Program-made: the position numbers and the translations under genes | Part shown: one piece after another, positions 57,892-64,000 of the stretch | Position numbering within the stretch: position 1 is the first letter of the stretch | Layout: each line of letters starts with the position of its first letter | Source: Flabesymbios commensalis | Taxonomy: Eukaryota > Annelida > Polychaeta > Terebellida > Flabelligeridae | DNA length: 64,000 nt | Assembly: GCA_964017125.1 (NCBI GenBank) | Contig: OZ024908.1 | Span: 64,059,965 to 64,123,964 of the forward strand | Direction: 5' to 3' | Notes under the pieces: model-generated | What the model was told of the DNA's origin: nothing | Database searches by the model: none | What the model saw: the letters and a program-made list of their open reading frames with translations, nothing else

Positions 57892-58218
57892 GTACGTAAC
57901 CCATCTCAGTGAGCACCACATCAGTCGTGTTGAACGAGAGCAGCATGGAGTACTGTATTTTTTGTAGTTGGTGCTACAATGACAATGACCCGATGTGATA
58001 ACACTGACGTTCGGATTTCGCAATCTGAGGTGTAAGTCGCCGATAGTCGCAGCTAGACAAGTAGACGAGACCGTTGGCCCATGTAGACTAGTATCCAACG
58101 AGGACGATTTCTGGCCGATGACATCACTAAATTTACTCTTAGGTATTTACTAGTGGGTCCATCCTCCCATGATATAATTTCCTTCTTGAGAACGACCGTC
58201 TGTAACGTCAGACCTGAT
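57892..58218. other. Non-coding stretch after chitin-binding exon
   Basis: No further exon is recognised. It would be intron if the gene continues. Confidence 0.4.
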
Positions 58219-59489
58219 CTCGTTAATTAATTTATTTATTTATTCAAACATATTTATACAGGGTGAAAACATTATTAGCCATTGGCTATTTTGCTTATGT
58301 GCCCGTTTTATGGTAAGCATGTGCATAAATATGAAAACACATATTTAAACAATAATTATCTACAAAACTATCTACAATAGTAACAAGAACTAAAATAGAA
58401 GGTACATTAGAAATTTTAGATCTTAATCCAATGATATATGCATTCGAGTTATTTGAATATGTTGTACCTTTATAGCAAAGTGTAAAGAAAAAAAACACTA
58501 ATGTCCCCGCACTAAAACTCCTACAAAAACCTACAAAAATTGGAGAAGGCGTTGTACAGCGATATTATTATTGCAGCCCTAACTAGAATTGAGTAAGGGT
58601 TTTATTATTAGTCATATAGAATTTATGGTTATATTTAAAAGCGGAAAATGTCTTATTTCTAGTTTCTTGTAGCTAGACCCCTTTACACATAAAGTTGCTT
58701 TACATAAAGGATTATTACACCTGGGCTGCTGTAGAGTATTACTTGTTGCATTACGTGTTAAAACTGTATGATACTCAGAAACGAGAGGAAGAAAGATCAG
58801 ATAAGTAATAAGGAGCTAGATTATTTTAGATTTATAAGAGAGACAATATGATAAAAAACAAATATTTCTACATTCTGCCACCCTAGACCTCTCACAATAT
58901 CTATACCGCGAATGTTCCCGTGGAAGTTTTGTGCAAGAAGTCGTGCTGCTCTATTTTGTAATTTTTGTATTACATAAATATTTTTGTGTAGCAGAGCCCA
59001 AGACAGTGATAAAATAATTAATAATACCCTGAAATATACCGTAGTAACCACAATTAATATCATCCGTTGGAAGAATTTGTTTTAAATTTCTCAAGATATT
59101 GCGAAGTCAATTTCTTGCACAATCCATCTATATGGTTAGACAATGATAATTTACTATCTATTTCTACGCCAAGATATTTAGGAGACTAAACAAAGGGTAA
59201 TTTAACACCATTTATGAAAAATATCTATGCTGTCTACTATATTTTTTTTTCAGATATAATTAAAACATTACACTTGTTTATGTTTAAAGTTAACTTATTT
59301 TGTCCAAACCATTTTTGTTGTATTTTCGTTATAGATTTATCGATTTATCACTAACACCCATCATAGTATCATCAGCAAAAATATCACAGAAGGCTTTAGA
59401 TAGACATGAAAAAATATAGTAAAACGCAGAGGACAAAGTATAGATCCATGTGGACCACTTTTGTCAATGAGTTTTGTATTAGACATTTC
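58219..59489 (-). mobile_element. LINE 3' half (CR1/jockey-like), minus strand
   Basis: Read on the minus strand from 59489: SNTKLIDKSGPHGSILCPL (the GVPQGSILGP box), IFADDTMMGVS (the YADD catalytic box, near 59375), KYLGVEIDSKLSL, LQNRAARLLAQNFHGN and a C-terminal TRNATSNTLQQPRCNNP motif. The 3' end is GTTTGAATAAATAAATAAAT near 58226-58250, a typical short-repeat tail. Several frame breaks are present. Together with 62951-64000 it forms one LINE whose reverse transcriptase is split by inserted DNA. Confidence 0.75.
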
Positions 59490-62400
59490 TAGCTCATCCA
59501 GCCTTCAGGCCTAAGATGAGCTTATAATCAGGGGGTCAAATGCATATTTTTGGGCGAACCTGGAAAGGGGGTAAGTGTTTTCATGTTATATAGGTATTGT
59601 AGTCCATGAAACTGCATGATGGCATCCTCACAACATTGAGCATTTTTATATAACACGTTTTATAAAATCACGTCAATCGGGATGCAAAATAATGGTTTCC
59701 CACGGTTCGAAAAATATAAATATTTATATAAAGCACTAACCTAATCTATATTTGCCATTATTTGAACTAGTATGTATTCAATATTAGCAAAAGTGATTTC
59801 ATAATTTTATAAATTGACTGAACCAGAAGTTTTGAGTTATGTGAACCCTTTGACCCCAAGGTCTTGCATAAACCCAATTACCAGTTATCAAATTTTATAA
59901 TAATATAAGCGTGTGACATATCAAAATAAAGGGAATTTCATTACAAACCTCAATGTGATATCGCAAAGCAACTATAAAACATTTGTACAGCAATAATTAT
60001 TATTTATATATATATCGATGAGATAATATAATGTGTAATTGTGGCCATACGTTCTAAAATGTTATATATATTACGTCATCCAATGATGTTAACACTTAAC
60101 ATCGAAATATTTGTTTATAGATTTATACATTTTCTTGAAAGAAATCATTGTGTGGTTTATTACCTCCGCCATAAGAGGTTATGTTTTTAGTCGGGATGGT
60201 TTGTCTGTTTGCTTATCCGTCAGCAGGATTATTAGACCAGACGTTAAATTGCGCCATCAGTCACTTTAAAAATCATCTCAGCCACCACAAAGGTGATCTT
60301 GGCCACAAACAAACTGGTCTTGGTCACTGCCGAATATTCTGACCTCATTTCAAACCTGCTGCCAGGACCCTTCTTATCTCGATGTGATGCTATGGCTGAA
60401 TGCATTGGTAATGGAATCATGTTGAATATCACCCAACAAGGCTTCTTGGGGATACTAATGATATTTAGCTTGATCAGTTGATGTAGTAAGGAACTTATTC
60501 TGTTGTTAGTCAGTCGGTCGGGGGGGGGGGGGGAGCACCACCTGTTCATAATTATGTTGATTGCCATCAACTAAGAAAGCCTTGAAGGAACATTTGAAAA
60601 TATAACATTTACAAACTTTCAGGTGAATAATGCCCTGATAATGCCCTGAGCCAGTTAGATCCATTAGTATATGGATGAAACATGGAAGCTGCTAAGCAGA
60701 AATACATCGTCTTGTATCAGAATATGATGTATACTAGTACCACATTAAAAAAAATGATGAAACAAACAATGAACAGTAAGGTAGTAGCAATTTTAATATT
60801 ATATATAGCAAATAACAAAATGATGGCAAAGACGGTGGTGTCATTGCTGATTATTTAACTTGTTTAAGATAAAGAACTTTTTTTAAATAACGATTACGTG
60901 CAATTTTGATAGTTTACAGCAACCTCTGAATTATTACACCACATTATTGATAATTGATGTATCCATATAGTCAGATATAGATATGCTGTGATATTGGAAC
61001 TATAAAAAAGAAAAAATCATGAATTATTTACTCATCTGTTAAACTTTCATACCACAAGAATGGAACATAGTTACGTCATAGTTAAATGCAAACCGCATTG
61101 TCATTAATGAACAAAATTTCTATTTTTTTGAAAAAAAAAAAAAAAAAATTATAACTTAATTTAGGCATATGCCTGACACAGAGGCTAGCCAATTGGCATT
61201 TAAATTTACCTAATTAAGGCTCACAATTTTTTTCTGAGTGTCTCAATAACGACCGGGCATCTAAACATTGGGGGAGCGTTGAGTCAATGCAGCGCATTAA
61301 TGGTGATTTCATGGTGTGACAGCGTCGCAGATGATGATCCAACATTGGGTTAGTGAATCATGTTGACTGGCCCATACAATAGAATGGCAACGTATAATCC
61401 ATTGCTACACAATTCAAGCCATATAATGTTACCATTATATTTCATCCCAGCAAATGGATACGGTAAAATAGGCCACATTAGGAGTGGGGCCTAGAGGAAC
61501 GAGAATAGGTGAGCGACAGGTTATCTAGTTTATCAAGATGCATGGAACTTCATAAGAAAAACCTAAATTATAAGACAATGAATGCAGGTTCAGCTATATA
61601 AACATATAAAAATGTGGAGGGTGTAATATACAAACGATACTGAATTAGGCATGATGGACCTGAATTATTGACCTATGACCTTGAATTATAGCCTTGACCT
61701 TTGACCCAATGATATTTATTATTAATATACATCAATATAAAAACAAACTAATACCTATTAGTTATGTGAATATATACAGTGATTTTCTGTTTTTCCCGAT
61801 CACCTAAAACCACTATTTTGTACCGAGATAGGCGAAAAAATGTAAAACGCGTTATTTAAAAATGCTCAATGCTGTGAGAATGCCATCACGCGGTTTCATA
61901 GAGTGCAATACCTATATAATATGAAAACATTGAGAAAAAAACTTTGGACCCACTTTCCAGGTTCAGCTCCTGGCCCCCTGACTATTATGCCATCGTGTGT
62001 CGTCTGTACACAATTCATAAGAAATGCTTCTCCTCCCTCAATTCTTATCCGATTTCAATTCTGTTTGGCTTATTTGAAAGAGCCTGTGCCTGTGCATTAA
62101 GCTTCCTAACGGATTTCAGAAATTGATTATTTATTAACTTATGACCTAAAGACCTAATTAGAAGAAATGCTTCTCCTTCCTCAAATTCGATTTCAATTCG
62201 GATTTCACAAATTTGATTATTAATTAACTTATGACCTAATTAAAGACCTAATTAGTGCACTCCGTCCACAATTCACAAAAAAAATGCTTATCTTCCCTTA
62301 TTTCTTATCTGATGTCAATTCTGTTTGGTTTGTTTGAAAGAGCTTGTGCCTGTGCATCAAACTGCCTCACGGATTTCAGAAATTTTAATTCGTAATCAAC

Positions 62401-62950
62401 TTACCCTAATTAGGGATGAGCTTTTGTGTCATTGACACTCTGGTTCCATTTATGCATTGAACTTCCTCGTTATTAATTAAATTATGACCCAATTAAGACC
62501 TAATTAGGGCGGCAATCTGTCCACAATTCCCAATAAATGCTTCTCCCTCAATTCTTATCCGATTTCAATTTTGTTTTGTTTATTTGAAAGAGCTCGCGCA
62601 TGTGCATATAACTGACTCACGGATTTCAGAAATTTTAATTCTTAATCAACTTACCCTAATTAGGGATGAGCTTCTGTGTCATTGACACTCTGGTACCATT
62701 TATGCATTGAACTTCCTCGTTAATAATTAACTTATGACCCAAATAAGACCTAATTAGGTCACTCTGTCCACAATTCCCAAGAAATGCTTCTCCTTCAATT
62801 CTTATCCGATTTTAATTTTGTTTCGTTTATTTGAAAGAGTTCGTGCATGTGCAAAGAACTGCCTCACGGATTTCAGAAATTTTAATTCCTAACCAATATG
62901 CCCTAATTAGGGATGAGCTTCTGTGTCATTGACACTCTGGTACCATTTAT
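59490..62950. mobile_element. ~3.45-kb composite repeat inserted in the LINE
   Basis: The insert begins with a hairpin AGCTCATCCAGCCTTCAGGC, CTAAGATGAGCT and ends in the last unit of a tandem array (GTGTCATTGACACTCTGG, ACCATTTATG). In between lie a TTACCTCCGCCATAAGAGGT repeat near 60159, a G run at 60523-60533, a CCCAGCAAAC-like fragment at about 61258-61375 and AT-rich DNA. No target duplication is evident. A hairpin end, a central or terminal array and the lack of duplication recall Helentron/HINE-type elements, but this is a guess. An open stretch at 60248-60481 (77 codons) is not recognised. Confidence 0.5.
61960..62950. repeat. Tandem array, ~243-bp unit, four to five copies
   Basis: Units contain AGAAATGCTTCTCCCTCAAT, TTATTTGAAAGAGC, CACGGATTTCAGAAATTTTA, CCTAATTAGGGATGAGCTTC and CATTGACACTCTGG in constant order. 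The first two units are shorter variants; the last three are regular. It is the right-hand end of the insertion in the LINE. Confidence 0.75.
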
Positions 62951-64000
62951 GGTAACAACTTGAATTCGTTCATTGATATAATTTGTAAACCATAGTAATT
63001 CAGTGCCATTAGGGCCATATTTGCTTAATTTAAAAAAAAGTAATTTGTGATCAATTGTGTCAAACCATTTAGCAAGATCTAAAATACAAATACCATTATT
63101 TCATTGTTGTTATATTGTCAAGCACATATTCACATAATCACATATGCAAAGACGTCTTGAGTTGAATGGAGTTTCATGAAAGCTGACTGTGAATATGTAA
63201 TGAAAGAGTAGTGTTGTAAATATTCTCTCAATTGAGTCAACTAATTTTTCGAATAATTTTGGCATATGCCCAATTACAGAAATTGGTCGAAAGTTGTTAG
63301 GGTCTTGTTTAGAGCTTTGTTTTTGTAAACTGGAGTAATCAGAGCTTTTTTCCATTCAATTGGAATTTCTCCATTAGAAAGTGGCATATTAAATAAGGTT
63401 TGAGGATACAAAAATCATACCCCAGAAAATCAACATTGGTTTCAGATAAGCATTTGACCAATCTCTCCAGGCATCAGATGTTGTTTTAGCATCAATAACA
63501 GCACTACAGAGTCCAATATCCATTAAATCGTGAATAGTCATTTATATTCATTCCATTAATCTTTTTTGTGAATATTTTTTGGAGAAGCTTGGCGCTTAAA
63601 TTTCAGAGTTGTAAATATAAGTAATGATCACTAAGTATATTTCAGTATCCCGTGATCCAAGTGGTTGTGAGGCATCGTGGTATATATATGATCAATGACT
63701 GACTTGAGATGATTGTGTAACACAGTAGGTTCAACTATCAATAAATTGTTGTTTGCAACAAAGATTGTTTCTATAAAGTGAGCTTCATTTTCACTCAAAT
63801 TTCCGTCTAAGATATAGTTAATCTTTAAGTCACCAAGGATAACAATTTCCTTATTCTTTGCTAAAACATTTTCAAAATTATTTAACAAGCATTGGTAATA
63901 GCTCTCATCGTCCGCTTTGGGGTTATATATACACACGATACATACAAACAAGAGGAAGATTTATTGTCAATCCTAACTCAGACCGATTCAGTATTATTAA
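62951..64000 (-). mobile_element. LINE 5' part (endonuclease and first half of RT), minus strand
   Basis: From high to low coordinates: endonuclease residues VILGDLKINYILDG (near 63830) and SVIDHIYT (near 63670), then reverse transcriptase PNNFRPISVIGHMPKLFEK (near 63270), DLAKWFDTIDHKLLFFKL (near 63080) and TNYINERIQVVT (near 62960). The sequence stops exactly where the 58219-59489 part takes up (the INGxMSNT position before the GSIL box). The LINE runs off the window at 64000. It is frameshifted and dead. Confidence 0.75.

Noticed and set aside
60248-60481. Open frame of 77 codons (LVTAEYSDLISNLLPGPF)
   Set aside because: It lies inside the repeat-derived insertion, matches no domain known to me and has no convincing splice sites.

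Overview
The window is animal nuclear DNA. It is AT-rich, with sparse small exons bounded by GT/AG splice sites and very dense interspersed repeats. The domains seen (an SUEL-type galactose/rhamnose-binding lectin, a type-2 chitin-binding domain), a CsRn1-clade LTR retrotransposon, APE-type LINEs and hundred-base foldback elements fit a marine invertebrate such as a mollusc, brachiopod, annelid or ambulacrarian. The species cannot be fixed from the sequence alone.

Layout. 1-7.7 kb: non-coding, packed with short foldback elements, many flanked by TTAA. 7.8-11.2 kb: candidate exons of a small minus-strand gene, including an ATG exon at 11148-11236 and a phase-matched lysine-rich last exon at 8160-8260. 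11.3-21.4 kb: no gene recognised; several foldbacks and a local duplication. 21.45-34.6 kb: two related CsRn1-clade Ty3/gypsy elements, one nested in the other. The inner copy (22504-30696) has both LTRs and a tRNA-Trp-type primer site and sits in the protease region of an older copy, with ACTA on both sides. 34.6-38.1 kb: more foldbacks and a 680-bp TIR element. 38.14-40.65 kb: a 41-bp-unit minisatellite of about 60 copies.

40.7-47.2 kb: a secreted lectin gene. A signal-peptide exon at 40739-40846 and a complete SUEL lectin exon at 46900-47181 share splice phase 1. Its intron holds a 635-bp TIR element, an antisense LINE with a 108-bp insertion in it, and an unrecognised lysine/glutamate-rich coding stretch. 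47.2-55.2 kb: non-coding, with a 1.09-kb Harbinger-like element, a GAAT microsatellite and a 373-bp near-perfect palindrome.

55.5-57.9 kb: a second secreted-protein gene with a TATA box, a signal-peptide exon (55566-55632) and a chitin-binding exon (57679-57891), also joined in phase 1. 58.2-64 kb: a minus-strand LINE split through its reverse transcriptase by about 3.4 kb of repeat DNA, including a ~243-bp tandem array.

The two well supported host genes both encode exported domains that bind carbohydrate, each domain on its own 1-1 exon. This suits extracellular or mucosal recognition proteins, but their biological link is inference. The most unusual feature is the set of TTAA-flanked foldbacks that share ends and a hairpin apex (GCTNNCGC) while the hairpin stems differ, some of them joined at a single shared TTAA.
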